A program made the translations under genes and the position numbers. Under the pieces are notes generated by a model. It was not told the origin of the DNA, made no database searches, and saw only the letters and a list, made by a program, of their open reading frames with translations. Positions 37,401-47,059 of a DNA stretch of 64,000 nucleotides are shown piece by piece. Source of the DNA: Peribacillus simplex. GTDB lineage: Bacteria > Bacillota > Bacilli > Bacillales > DSM-1321. Each line of letters starts with the position of its first letter. Position 1 is the first letter of the stretch. The stretch is taken from the NCBI RefSeq assembly GCF_900156045.1, contig NZ_FTMX01000007.1, forward strand, positions 186,001 through 250,000, given 5' to 3'.

Positions 37401-40400
37401 ACTATTCATTTCGTTTGAATACAGCAAATCATTATTTAATAAAGCGACGATTCAAAGAATGGCTAATAATTTTCAGTATTGGCTGCAAGAGATTACAACC
37501 GGGGAAACCAAGAAGATAAAGGACATTACCTACCTAGAGCCTGCACAATTACGATCAATAATCGAAATGGGTACAGGTAATGTAAATCAAGAAGTGGAAG
37601 AAAGCCATTTTGAAGATGTAATAACTAGGTTTGAGGATAAAGTAAGTGAAAATTTCAATGATGTTGCCATTGTTCATGGTGATGATAAGGTGACATATAG
37701 CGAGTTAAATGACCGGGCAAATCAGGTGGCGCAACGATTATCCCTGAACCATGTAGATGTGGAAGATAGGATTGGGATTTTTATGGATCGATCGATCAAT
37801 ATGATTACGGCCATTTTAGCCATCATGAAAGTTGGGGCGGCATATGTGCCTTTGGACCCATCACAACCAGAGTCACGGCTGAAACATATGATAGAGGATT
37901 CTCAAATCACATATTGTTTAAGTAATGAAGAAGGACTTTCAAAGTATCCCGGTGATGAAAGAAAACTAATATGTATCGAAGACATACTAAATGAACGGGA
38001 AATTGAATGCGATGAATTCGTTTCAAGAAAGATATCGGAAGGTGATCTGGCCTATATCATCTACACTTCAGGAACAACGGGAAAACCTAAAGGGGTCATG
38101 ATTGAACATGGAGGGTTGGCTAACCTCTGTAATTGGCATATCAATTATTATTCTGTCGATGGAAAAGATGCAGCAGTACTAGTTTCGAATACATCTTTTG
38201 ATGCTTCCATTTGGGAGATATTCCCTTACCTGACAAATGGGAATAAACTCCTGATATTGGATTACTATGATTTATTGGATGTAGAGATCCTTTCGGAGAA
38301 GATGGAAAAGGAGAAAGTCACACTCGCGTTTTTTTCAACGGGACTGCTCGAGCAATTGTTTATCAACGATATGAAATTTCCACGATCAATCAAAGCCATT
38401 TTGACAGGGGGAGATCGTTTAAAAACGATACCCGATCATTTGAATTTTGATTTATATAATAATTACGGGCCAACTGAGGGAACTGTCGTTTCGACAGCAT
38501 ATAAGGTACTTCCAAGTGATGATACAGTGATCCCAATCGGAAAGCCAATCTTAAATGCAGAAGCATATGTGTTCAATTCCAGGATGAAGCCGACTCCTAA
38601 AGGTCAAATAGGAGAGCTGTATATCGGCGGGAAAGGCATTGCAAGAGGATATATAAATCATCCGGAGAAAAACGTTGAAAGCTTTATCCCAAATCCGTTC
38701 AATCCTTCAAGGAAGCTATATAAAACTGGAGATTTAGTTAAGTATACCGAGGATGGAAATTTACTATTTGCGGGCAGAGCGGATGACCAAGTGAAAATCA
38801 GGGGATATCGTATCGAACTTGGCGAGATCAGTGCCGTTCTAAATAAATGCAAAGGTATAAAGGATTGCTTTATAGCGATAAAAGATGAATCCAAGGCAAA
38901 AAAATTCATCATTGCTTATTATATCTCCGACAATGACCTGGAAGAAAACTATATCAGGGATTATATGAAGAATCATCTTCCCCAATATATGATTCCTTCT
39001 TATTTCATTAAAATGGAGTCATTTCCGCTAACCGTTAACGGCAAAGTCGACATGAAGAGCCTGCCGGATGCAAAAACGGTCACGGAGGGAACCAACAATA
39101 AAAGTGTCGTTAATGGAACGGAACAAAAATTGTTAAAGATATGGAAAGAGGTGCTGAATAATCAGGAAATAACCATCTTTGATAACTTTTTCGAATGTGG
39201 AGGAGACTCCATCCTAAGCATTCAAATTTGCTCACTTGCCAAGAAAGAAAATCTTTTCATTACTTCAAGAAACATCTTTGAAAAACAAAGTATCGAAGAG
39301 CTGGCAAAGGTTGTGGAATTGACTGGCGATTTAACGATAAATCAGTCTGATGTTTTTGGAAAGGCGTCATTTACACCTATTCAAAGTTGGTTTTTCACTC
39401 AACAAATAAATAATTATAATCATTGGAATCAATCTGTAACGTTAAAGGGATACCCGCAATTGAATGAGAAGCGGCTGCAAAAGATCATGGCCCATATCGT
39501 TCGACATCATGATGGGCTGAGATCAAGATTCAATAAAGATGAAGCATTTTCAAAAGTGGAAAAGCATGTCGACCCGACTGAAAATTGGACTATGAATTAC
39601 GTAAATCTATCGAGCATGAATAAGGACAAACAGGAACGGGAAATAGCTAGACTCGGGAACGGTGCACAGCAGGGCATGAACATTTCAAACGGACCACTGA
39701 TGAAAATTGAATGCATCAATACTGGCCAAAATGAGCATGTAATCATTTGGATCATTCATCATTTACTTGTTGATGGGGTTTCCTGGAGAATCTTGATCGA
39801 AGATTTTGACCGGCTATATATTCAGGATGTCAACAATCAAGAACTAAAACTGGATAATAAAACGACATCATATAAGGAATGGGCGAATAATCTAAACCAA
39901 TACAAAAATAGCATCCCATTAGGCATTAAAGAGTACTGGCTGAATGAACATGAGGCAGTAAACGAAAACGCCCTAGTCAAAACAGGGAGTGTTTACGATG
40001 GAAAATCATTTGAATTGAAGCTGAATAAAGAGATTACAAACAAAATCTATAATGAAATGACAAAAGCGTATAAAGCATCCATCGATGAAATATATTTATC
40101 CATTTTCGCAACGCTAATCGGGAAGTATTTTAATAAAAAGGATATTCATTTCACATTGGAGGGACATGGCCGAGAAGAATTATTTGCAGGTGTCGATTTG
40201 TCCAGGACAGTAGGATGGTTTACGACCATGTGCCCGGTTTATATAGAAAATAAAGAAACCATTTCGAACACGATTCAAGGTACAAAGAAAAAATTAAGGA
40301 CACTGCCTAATAAAGGGATTGAGTATGGAATCCTGACAGAATTATGTGGCGAGACACATATGAAACAAAATCGGCCGATTATCAGTTTTAATAATTTAGG

Positions 40401-41958
40401 TAGATTTCACCAAAGCAATGAATTGGCTGCAAAAGAGGTCATCTTTTTTAGTGATCAAGATATACAACATAATTCCTATACCGAGCATGAAGTCGATATT
40501 GAATTGCTTGTAGTGAACGAAGAGCAAACTATAAAAATAAACTATAACAGACATTTCGTAAGAGAAGATTTTGAGAAATATATTCAACGCAATTTGCCGA
40601 AATTGTTACAGGCATTGGAAGAAGAAATAAAATTGGTGAAACAGATGCACCGTCCGGAAGACTTTCCATTGTTGGATATGCCTGAAGAGGAACTTAACCA
40701 ACTACTGCGTAAAGAAACAGGAATTGTAGATATTTATGAATTGACTGCTTTGCAAAAAGGGATGTTGTACCATAGCTTGTTTGATAGTGAGAGCAGCCAG
40801 TATAAAGTGCAACTCATATTTGATATTAAAGGTTTTCTGGACGTCGAAAAATTAAAGAATGCCATTGTGACAACTGCAGGGAAACATGACATTTTAAAAA
40901 CGAAATTATATTCAAGCAAAAAAGGGTTATTCTACCAATTATTAATGAATTCCATGGATACCGAGATTGAATATGAAGAAATAATGGATCAGCAAGTAAA
41001 GCTGGAAAAGTTGTTAGCAGATCAATATAAGATCATAGATATCGAGAACAATAGGTTGAATCGGTTCATGATCGTTAAGCTTGCGGACAATGAATACCAA
41101 TTAATATGGACATTCCATCATATTATTATGGATGGCTGGAGTTATTCGATGGTTATTAATGACATTTTTGATTCTTATCATTCAATAACTCCATCATCAT
41201 CCGGTAGTGCTTCATTTAAAAAGTATGTTGAATATATGAAAGATTATACGAGTAATAAGGAGCTGCGGGACTATTGGGCAGGGAAATTGGAAGGCGCCCG
41301 AAATTCCGGATCTAGATTGACGGGAGTGTTGGAAGGCGAGGGATACATTGAAAATAGCTACTTGAAAGTATTGGATGAGGAATTGAGTGATTCCATTCAA
41401 CGATTCTGTCAGGAATACAAGATTACTATGAATACTTTCTTTCTAACTATATGGCTAGCCACTTTAAAAGAGGTAAAAGGTACGGAAGATGTATGCTGCG
41501 GCGTAGTGACATCCGGCAGGAATATCCCAGTCCAAAATATTGAGGCCATGGTTGGTCCATTTATCAATACTGTGCCATTTATAAAGCATATCAGCCAAGA
41601 AAAGACTTACATTGAACTGCTCGATGAAGTTCAAAAGGAATTTTTGGAACTAACTGCCTTTGAGAATACACCATTATCAGAGATTTATGAGTGGGCCCAT
41701 TTGGAAAATGATTTGTTTGAATCATTATATGCGTTTGAAAACTATCCCATGACTTTGCCTGATAATGATGAAATCATTGTGAGTTTGAAAGAAGGACGGG
41801 AAACGACCCATTATCCAATCGTCATTATCATCACCCCTGGTTCAAGTGTTCAAATTAAGTTTAATGAGGCAGCAGTCAATCCAAAGTTAAGGTCATCAGT
41901 ACTTTCTATATTTAATCGAATCTTAAGCGAAATGCTAGAAAAAATGAAAGTGAAATGA
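34417..41958 (+). CDS. NRPS 1: A(Thr)-T-C-A(Leu)-T-E-C
   Basis: A 2513-residue initiation synthetase. Domains by motif: A1 (10-495, TSGSTGKPKG), T1 (Ser546 in WGMNSLS), C2 (600-1030, HHIIFDGW at 737), A2 (1075-1555, TSGTTGKPKG), T2 (Ser1598 in CGGDSI), E2 (1645-2080, HHLLVDGVSW, EGHGRE, SRTVGWFT), C3 (2105-2513, HHIIMDGW). My reading of the binding-pocket code is DFWNIGMVH for A1, the known Thr code, and DAWFLGNVV for A2, a known Leu code. C2 opens like an LCL domain and C3 (TALQKGMLYHS) like a DCL domain. So it builds L-Thr-D-Leu and passes it to module 3, whose carrier is the next gene. No C domain precedes A1, so this is the start module with a free amine. Confidence 0.9.
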   Translation: MMKMNSLANLFEESVREYGDNIAVRNKDRQFTYKETNVLANKMAMYIKDKGINKGDNVGIYIEKSEHVLFLIIALLKLGATYVPIDPKSPDERVKHIIKNSELKLLIGDKGRISGIDCNYVTLDEVIGNSKDMTGENFHTSIDPEDPAYIIFTSGSTGKPKGVCVSHENVMNLFLGCDGLFEFDNKDKWTFFHSYAFDFSVWEMWGAWIYGGEVIVVSFEESRNPISFVDLLISTQTTVFNCTPSAFFEVIGELIYRQNELSLKYIIFGGEALNFKKLSQWFSPENGRLPKLINMYGITETTVHVTYKEIAKSDVEKGITNIGKVLPHLGFKVMNQHGEEVTGDEEGELYVSGKGVSLGYYKNTMMNKMKFTVIDNVRYYKSGDVVKVLADGDLQYIARNDEQVQLRGFRIELGEIESSYNDLKNIKNAVVTMDKAFNDDMHLLLYYVADEELAADYLRESVKSSLPAYMIPSFFIKVDSIPLTVNGKLDKSLLPKFIIKDSETPLNIKSPVDETISEKVRELVVSIIGNGVIKNNQSLLEWGMNSLSIMRLIVNIKNQFHIEMAPSVLLDNDTIMKLSKVIETRQKEEVKQDHAPININDRNTYPLTYEQENLWFIHQTNADKSLYNIVFSYEISGEVNEGYLELSLDKLSDKHQILKSVIREEAGIGILAFDESIHHDITYFDVSDIPLDMQEEKINHLVKEETERQFDLGNGPLLSIALVRKNECEYQLLCNIHHIIFDGWSIPLMINDWFAIYEEIENGERNDRENQSIQYGDYALWQKTSPNYVSGKDKEFWSNEITALRQKSFLQYDHQKTGEGKSTSDMISFLLPKEIQNNLEILHKKTKSTLFMSLLTAYQTFLSVYFDEEEVVVGSPLAKRNHVDTEPLIGYFVNTLPFKLNVSQEDSFEGILRKNIKNIAGVFDHQNLPTQEILKYLSAERTMENTPLFDTVFVLQNNQKEKLAYRNFTLKPKKINTFKAKFDLVVQAEEMDEGELFISFEYSKSLFNKATIQRMANNFQYWLQEITTGETKKIKDITYLEPAQLRSIIEMGTGNVNQEVEESHFEDVITRFEDKVSENFNDVAIVHGDDKVTYSELNDRANQVAQRLSLNHVDVEDRIGIFMDRSINMITAILAIMKVGAAYVPLDPSQPESRLKHMIEDSQITYCLSNEEGLSKYPGDERKLICIEDILNEREIECDEFVSRKISEGDLAYIIYTSGTTGKPKGVMIEHGGLANLCNWHINYYSVDGKDAAVLVSNTSFDASIWEIFPYLTNGNKLLILDYYDLLDVEILSEKMEKEKVTLAFFSTGLLEQLFINDMKFPRSIKAILTGGDRLKTIPDHLNFDLYNNYGPTEGTVVSTAYKVLPSDDTVIPIGKPILNAEAYVFNSRMKPTPKGQIGELYIGGKGIARGYINHPEKNVESFIPNPFNPSRKLYKTGDLVKYTEDGNLLFAGRADDQVKIRGYRIELGEISAVLNKCKGIKDCFIAIKDESKAKKFIIAYYISDNDLEENYIRDYMKNHLPQYMIPSYFIKMESFPLTVNGKVDMKSLPDAKTVTEGTNNKSVVNGTEQKLLKIWKEVLNNQEITIFDNFFECGGDSILSIQICSLAKKENLFITSRNIFEKQSIEELAKVVELTGDLTINQSDVFGKASFTPIQSWFFTQQINNYNHWNQSVTLKGYPQLNEKRLQKIMAHIVRHHDGLRSRFNKDEAFSKVEKHVDPTENWTMNYVNLSSMNKDKQEREIARLGNGAQQGMNISNGPLMKIECINTGQNEHVIIWIIHHLLVDGVSWRILIEDFDRLYIQDVNNQELKLDNKTTSYKEWANNLNQYKNSIPLGIKEYWLNEHEAVNENALVKTGSVYDGKSFELKLNKEITNKIYNEMTKAYKASIDEIYLSIFATLIGKYFNKKDIHFTLEGHGREELFAGVDLSRTVGWFTTMCPVYIENKETISNTIQGTKKKLRTLPNKGIEYGILTELCGETHMKQNRPIISFNNLGRFHQSNELAAKEVIFFSDQDIQHNSYTEHEVDIELLVVNEEQTIKINYNRHFVREDFEKYIQRNLPKLLQALEEEIKLVKQMHRPEDFPLLDMPEEELNQLLRKETGIVDIYELTALQKGMLYHSLFDSESSQYKVQLIFDIKGFLDVEKLKNAIVTTAGKHDILKTKLYSSKKGLFYQLLMNSMDTEIEYEEIMDQQVKLEKLLADQYKIIDIENNRLNRFMIVKLADNEYQLIWTFHHIIMDGWSYSMVINDIFDSYHSITPSSSGSASFKKYVEYMKDYTSNKELRDYWAGKLEGARNSGSRLTGVLEGEGYIENSYLKVLDEELSDSIQRFCQEYKITMNTFFLTIWLATLKEVKGTEDVCCGVVTSGRNIPVQNIEAMVGPFINTVPFIKHISQEKTYIELLDEVQKEFLELTAFENTPLSEIYEWAHLENDLFESLYAFENYPMTLPDNDEIIVSLKEGRETTHYPIVIIITPGSSVQIKFNEAAVNPKLRSSVLSIFNRILSEMLEKMKVK

Positions 41959-41969
41959 GGGGGATATAT

Positions 41970-42236
41970 ATGGAAACAACTATTGCGGTGAAGGAAAGGT
42001 TAATTGAGGAACAGCTTATAGGATTTTGGAAAGAGATCCTAGAGCAAGAAACAATAGGTGCAGATTCCAACTTCTTTGACTTGGGAGGGAATTCCCTTTT
42101 AGCCATGCAATTCATTCAAATGGTGAAGAATAACATGGGAGTGAGATTGCCAATCAAAGTGATGTTCGAACAATCAACCATCCAGGAACTATCCGTACTC
42201 ATCAAACAATTGGATGATATTAATAAGTTAGGTTGA
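41970..42236 (+). CDS. Free-standing peptidyl carrier protein (module 3 carrier)
   Basis: An 88-residue single carrier domain. The phosphopantetheine site is LGGNSLLAMQF (Ser about residue 41), preceded by the usual FWKEILEQETIGADSNFFD. ATG 41970 follows GAGGGGG with 6-bp spacing; an ATG at 41955 overlapping the NRPS 1 stop is too close to that site. It follows the C-terminal C3 domain of NRPS 1 and precedes NRPS 3, so it is the carrier of module 3. No adenylation domain is present between C3 and this carrier. Confidence 0.9.
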   Translation: METTIAVKERLIEEQLIGFWKEILEQETIGADSNFFDLGGNSLLAMQFIQMVKNNMGVRLPIKVMFEQSTIQELSVLIKQLDDINKLG

Positions 42237-42262
42237 ATGGAAAAGAATTGAGGTGTTTTTCT

Positions 42263-45200
42263 ATGAACAGGATAATCAGTGAAACGGAAGATAGGCTATT
42301 AAACTTGATTTCAATTGTTATCGAACCTTTTAAAATATCACTAATGGAGGACATGAATGAATCACTAAGCACAAATGAAAGAAAAAATGAGTTTTTGTCT
42401 TCGATAAAACAAGAGTTTGGTATTCAATTAACACCGGAAATCATTTCAAGTCAATGGAATATAGAAAAGCTGGCAAGTTTTCTGGACATGCTTCTCAGCA
42501 TGAGGGAAGTTGAGGTAAATAAGCCTTATAAACATGGGGAAAATGAAGGAATGCTTTCACATAACCAAGATCGAATGTATCTGTTTGACAGCCTGAATGA
42601 AAGGAAAATGCTCTATAATATGCCATTTAAATTCATTTTAAATGGCGTAGTGGACATTGATGATCTGCAACAGGCATTAGATTTCATGATTGAACGCCAT
42701 GAAACTTTGCGAACCAATTTCAAGGGTGAAAAACATCAAATCCTTCAATTCTTATCAAATAAAAGCAGAAACATAATTGCCTATGAAGACTGTCGGGAAG
42801 TAGATCGCGAAGTCAGTAATATAATGGTCACCTCCCATCTTACTGAAGAAATGGAAAGATGTTTCGACCTCGAAAATGATCATTTATTTAATATGAAACT
42901 ATTTCGAATTGACGAAGAAAAGCATTATTTAGTATGCAACTTTCACCATATCATTTTTGACGGAGTATCGTTTGTCACCTTTTTCGAAGAGTTAATGGAG
43001 ATTTATGAAAGAATTCAAACGGGCAGGGTTGGGGATATTCCTCCTTTGGACATGCAATATTTAGATTATGCAATCTGGCATAAGGAGTGGGTCAAGGAAA
43101 GTACGCCAAGCCAAAGGAGGTTTTGGGAAAGTTATTTAGACCAAGAGGAAGAAGCATTGGAACTTCCATTTGACTTTCAACGTCCAAAATCACCTTCATA
43201 CTCAGGTGGAAGGCTGGAAATGGTCATAACAGATGAACTTCATGTATTGATAGACAGGATTTTAAAGGAGAATGGCACGACTTTATATGCTTTTATGATG
43301 ACAGCCTATCAAGTGTTTTTAAGTCAGTATACCGGGAAGAATCAAATCATTGTCGGAAGTACCGTCGCAAACCGTGGCCAAGAAGAATTTGCCCGGACAG
43401 TTGGATGCTTTGTCAATACGCTGCCATTGAAGCTGACCGTGGATGCCACAGAATCATTTCATGAAATATTGAACCGAAATCGTAAAGTGATTTTGGATGT
43501 ATTGGAACATCAGGCTTTTCCATTTGAGAAAATCGTTGAAATCATTAATCCAGACAGGGATCTCAGCCATTCCCCATTGTTCCAAACAGCTTTGGCAATG
43601 GAAGAAAGCTTTGGTGGGAACTTTAGCAATTCATTCTTCACTCTTGAACAAGACAAATTCGAAATTCCTTTTTCAAATTATGACCTGACCATAAAGGTAA
43701 AGGGTTCTCATGACCTAATCCTGGAATTCGAGTATTCCGATGAACTTTTCAGACGGGAAACGATTGAAAGAATCATGTTGAGCTTCGAAAAGTGGTTATT
43801 CCAAATTTGCAGAAATGCAAATATACCTATCTGTCATTTGGAGTATTTAGATGACAATCAAATGAATCAATTGTTATTTGGATGGCAAGGTGAGGTTTCG
43901 GATGCACATCAAAATGAGACGATCACCTCCATATTCAAAAGAATCGTTAAGAAGCATTCAAACAAATTAGCCGTTGCTGATAATGGTAAGTACATTACCT
44001 ATTCGGAATTAGATCAAAGATCAAATGTGATTGCGAAATTGCTTAGAAATAATATCGAAAATGGCTCCAATAAGGTGGGCCTGCATGTAAACAGATCGAT
44101 TGATATGGTAATTGCCATGTTGGGAATCATTAAAGCCGGATGTGCATATGTTCCGCTTGATCCTATGCTGCCAGCTGAAAGATTGGAGTATATCATCAAT
44201 GATTCGAAAATGGATATATGCATTACGAATCAAATTGAGGTTCCTGCCTTAAAAAAAATAGCTAAAGTGATCAATCTTGAATCCGTCCATTACGTCGATA
44301 CCGAGTACTGTAACGAATCGATTGCACCTTCCGATCTTGCTTACATAATCTATACTTCGGGAACGACAGGAAAACCTAAAGGTGTCATGTTATCCCATAG
44401 AGGAGTAGTGAATTTAATAATAAGTCAAAACAAGTACTTACAACTTGATGAGACCTCCAGGGTATTACAATTTGCCACTTTTAATTTTGACGCTTCCATC
44501 TATGAGATTTTTGGAAGCTTATTAAATGGTGCAGAGCTGCATATCGGGAATAATAAGGAGGAAATGTTTGATTTATTCGCTTTGGAAAATCAAATCAAAA
44601 GTGAAAAGTTAACTCACCTAGTATTGCCGCCTGCAGTTTTACAAGAGCTCAATATTGAGGGGGCCAATGTGAAATTCGTTGGTTCAGCCGGATCTGAATG
44701 TCCAATAGCTTTGCTGGACCGCTATCGAAATATAAACTTTTATAATGCCTACGGTCCAACGGAATATTCAGTATGGACCACGGCTGAAATGTTTAAAGCG
44801 TTCGAAAACAATGAGACTGCTAATAATAAAGTATCGATAGGCAAACCTATCCTGAATACTGACGTCTATTTATTAAGTCCGGAGCAAAGGCTTGTCCCGA
44901 TAGGTGCCGCAGGGGAAATATATATTGGTGGTGAAGGGTTAGCCGTTGGCTATGTGAATAATGATGATTTAACAAAAGAAAAGTTCATTGAACATCCTTT
45001 TAAAGCTGGAAAGCGTTTATATCGCAGCGGTGACCTTGCAAAATTCACGAGCGATGGTGAGTTGATTTTTCTGGGGCGTAAAGATAATCAAGTGAAAATA
45101 AGAGGTTTCCGAGTGGAAGTTGATGAGATTTCGGTCAATCTCAATGCGTATCCGCAAGTGAGTGACTCATACATTAAGGTTCAGGATCAGCCAAACTTAA

Positions 45201-46981
45201 ATAAACAAATAATTGCTTATTTCACATCCAATCAACAAGTTGATCAGGACCACTTAAAAGCATTTTTAAAAGAGAGATTACCAAGTTACATGATTCCTTC
45301 ATTCTTTATGCAAGTGGACAAATTTCCGTTAAATGCAAATGGGAAAATTGATTCAGGACTTCTTCCGGTCCCCCTAACTAGAAGCGATTCATTGGAAGAA
45401 CCTGAGACGGTCAATGAGAAAGTGCTTCTTCAGATTTTTAAGACTGTCTTAGGTTTGGATGACATAAGTATCCGGGATAACTTTTTTGAACTTGGCGGCG
45501 ATTCCATCCAAAGCATTCAAATATGTTCTCTAGCAAGGCAGGAAAATATAATCATCAGTCCAAAATCCATTTTTGAAAATCAAACGGTAGCAGAGCTGGC
45601 AGCGATCGCGAAAACCGAAAATAAGATCATGATTCAACCTATAGCCACTAGGGGGAATGTGGAACTGACCCCCATCCAAGAATGGTTCTTTGCAGAACAC
45701 ACGACTTCCATCAATCATTGGAACCAGTCCATTGTTTTTAGTAAAGATTCCTGTGCCCAAATGGAGAATATTGAAAAAATTCTATCTCATATCGTGGAAC
45801 ATCATGATGGATTGTTAACCCTATTTAAAAAACATGAAAATAAATATATCGGGAATATAGATTCAGAACATAAAACATGGGAGTTAGTCTATAAGGATTT
45901 ACATCATTTAGATGAGGATACGAGAATAAGAATGAGAGATGAATGGGAAAGCAAGGCTCAACGTTCATTGGACATAAGTAATGGACCGATCATGAAAATG
46001 CTTGTTTTAAAAGAACAATCAAACAAGTATCGCTTCTTTTGGGTAATCCATCATTTATTGATTGATGCAGTTTCCTGGAGAATTTTACTTGAGGATTTCA
46101 ATACTCTCCATGATCAAGCATTAACCAATCAAACAGGGACGCTTGGTTATAGAACTTCATCATTCAAAGACTGGTCAAACTTCTTGAAAAAATACAATGA
46201 ATCGTTGATGGACCCTGAAACACTCCGTTATTGGGAACAAAAAACTAAAAGTGAGGTAACGGATTTTAAGATAGCGGAAGACTTTATAGCTAAAGAAGAA
46301 AGAACGTTTGAGAAATCATTCAGTGAAGAAGAAACTGAATTGTTGATCCAGGAATTATCAAGGCAATCAAAAGCGACTGTAGAAGAAGTATTGTTGTCAT
46401 TAATTGCAAAGAGTTTGAAAAAAACTTTTGAGGTGAAGAACTTCTGGATGGAAGTAGAAGGGCATGGCAGGGAAATGGCGGATGAAACAATGGATGTTAC
46501 TCGGACGGTTGGCTGGTTTACTGCGATGTATCCGATATTGCTGCATTCAGGAGAGACGTTTGATGACACTTTAAAAAATACGAAGAATGCTATAAGGGAA
46601 ATTCCAAATAAAGGTTTTGATTATGGCGTTATCAAATATTTACGCCCTGGGGTCATTAAGGAGCCGGATATCCACGTTACTTTTAATTATTTAGGAAGAT
46701 TGGACTCCCAATTTGAATCATCCAATAGCAGGGACTTTGGTGAGTTTGAAAATAAACCGAAACTCCATTTCCTGGCATTGATCCAGGACGGAAAGCTATT
46801 CATAAAAATAATTTCAAAATTAGCTGAAGAAAAGATGAACTTAATAATAGAAGCTATTGGTAATGTCGTCATGGAAATCAGAGGAACTGAATTTGACCAA
46901 GCTTCTTTAATAGAAAGTGATTTTCCAGATGCGATGCTTACTGAGGAAGATTTGTTTCATATATTGAATTCCAATAAATAA
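42263..46981 (+). CDS. NRPS 3: (degenerate T)-C-A-T-E
   Basis: A 1572-residue synthetase forming module 4. Residues about 5-75 resemble a carrier domain (FLSSIKQEFGIQLTPEIISSQWNIEKLASFL) but lack the GGxS site. Then follow C4 (95-520, HHIIFDGVS at 228; LCL-type start SHNQDRMYLF), A4 (565-1030, TSGTTGKPKG at 698), T4 (Ser1081 in LGGDSI) and E4 (HHLLIDAVSW at 1263, EGHGRE, TRTVGWFT). The pocket code reads DAYVGAAVW, which I cannot assign; the AGS strand recalls Phe-type domains. ATG 42263 follows GAGGTG; a TTG at 42233 overlaps the carrier gene stop. Confidence 0.88.
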   Translation: MNRIISETEDRLLNLISIVIEPFKISLMEDMNESLSTNERKNEFLSSIKQEFGIQLTPEIISSQWNIEKLASFLDMLLSMREVEVNKPYKHGENEGMLSHNQDRMYLFDSLNERKMLYNMPFKFILNGVVDIDDLQQALDFMIERHETLRTNFKGEKHQILQFLSNKSRNIIAYEDCREVDREVSNIMVTSHLTEEMERCFDLENDHLFNMKLFRIDEEKHYLVCNFHHIIFDGVSFVTFFEELMEIYERIQTGRVGDIPPLDMQYLDYAIWHKEWVKESTPSQRRFWESYLDQEEEALELPFDFQRPKSPSYSGGRLEMVITDELHVLIDRILKENGTTLYAFMMTAYQVFLSQYTGKNQIIVGSTVANRGQEEFARTVGCFVNTLPLKLTVDATESFHEILNRNRKVILDVLEHQAFPFEKIVEIINPDRDLSHSPLFQTALAMEESFGGNFSNSFFTLEQDKFEIPFSNYDLTIKVKGSHDLILEFEYSDELFRRETIERIMLSFEKWLFQICRNANIPICHLEYLDDNQMNQLLFGWQGEVSDAHQNETITSIFKRIVKKHSNKLAVADNGKYITYSELDQRSNVIAKLLRNNIENGSNKVGLHVNRSIDMVIAMLGIIKAGCAYVPLDPMLPAERLEYIINDSKMDICITNQIEVPALKKIAKVINLESVHYVDTEYCNESIAPSDLAYIIYTSGTTGKPKGVMLSHRGVVNLIISQNKYLQLDETSRVLQFATFNFDASIYEIFGSLLNGAELHIGNNKEEMFDLFALENQIKSEKLTHLVLPPAVLQELNIEGANVKFVGSAGSECPIALLDRYRNINFYNAYGPTEYSVWTTAEMFKAFENNETANNKVSIGKPILNTDVYLLSPEQRLVPIGAAGEIYIGGEGLAVGYVNNDDLTKEKFIEHPFKAGKRLYRSGDLAKFTSDGELIFLGRKDNQVKIRGFRVEVDEISVNLNAYPQVSDSYIKVQDQPNLNKQIIAYFTSNQQVDQDHLKAFLKERLPSYMIPSFFMQVDKFPLNANGKIDSGLLPVPLTRSDSLEEPETVNEKVLLQIFKTVLGLDDISIRDNFFELGGDSIQSIQICSLARQENIIISPKSIFENQTVAELAAIAKTENKIMIQPIATRGNVELTPIQEWFFAEHTTSINHWNQSIVFSKDSCAQMENIEKILSHIVEHHDGLLTLFKKHENKYIGNIDSEHKTWELVYKDLHHLDEDTRIRMRDEWESKAQRSLDISNGPIMKMLVLKEQSNKYRFFWVIHHLLIDAVSWRILLEDFNTLHDQALTNQTGTLGYRTSSFKDWSNFLKKYNESLMDPETLRYWEQKTKSEVTDFKIAEDFIAKEERTFEKSFSEEETELLIQELSRQSKATVEEVLLSLIAKSLKKTFEVKNFWMEVEGHGREMADETMDVTRTVGWFTAMYPILLHSGETFDDTLKNTKNAIREIPNKGFDYGVIKYLRPGVIKEPDIHVTFNYLGRLDSQFESSNSRDFGEFENKPKLHFLALIQDGKLFIKIISKLAEEKMNLIIEAIGNVVMEIRGTEFDQASLIESDFPDAMLTEEDLFHILNSNK

Positions 46982-47059
46982 GGTTTTTAAGGGTTAATAG
47001 AATGATTGCAGTCAGCATGTATGGATGAAACGAAGATAATGGAACCGGGAGGCGCAAAA

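Noticed and set aside
34417..41958. Possible frameshift causing the missing A domain in module 3
   Set aside because: The C3 domain reaches a natural end, a separate carrier gene with its own ribosome site follows after 11 bp, and no A-domain motif is visible in any frame between them.
45046..45056. AATTCACGAG match inside NRPS 3 as another copy of the tandem repeat
   Set aside because: Only ten bases match, inside conserved A-domain coding sequence; chance is the simpler explanation.
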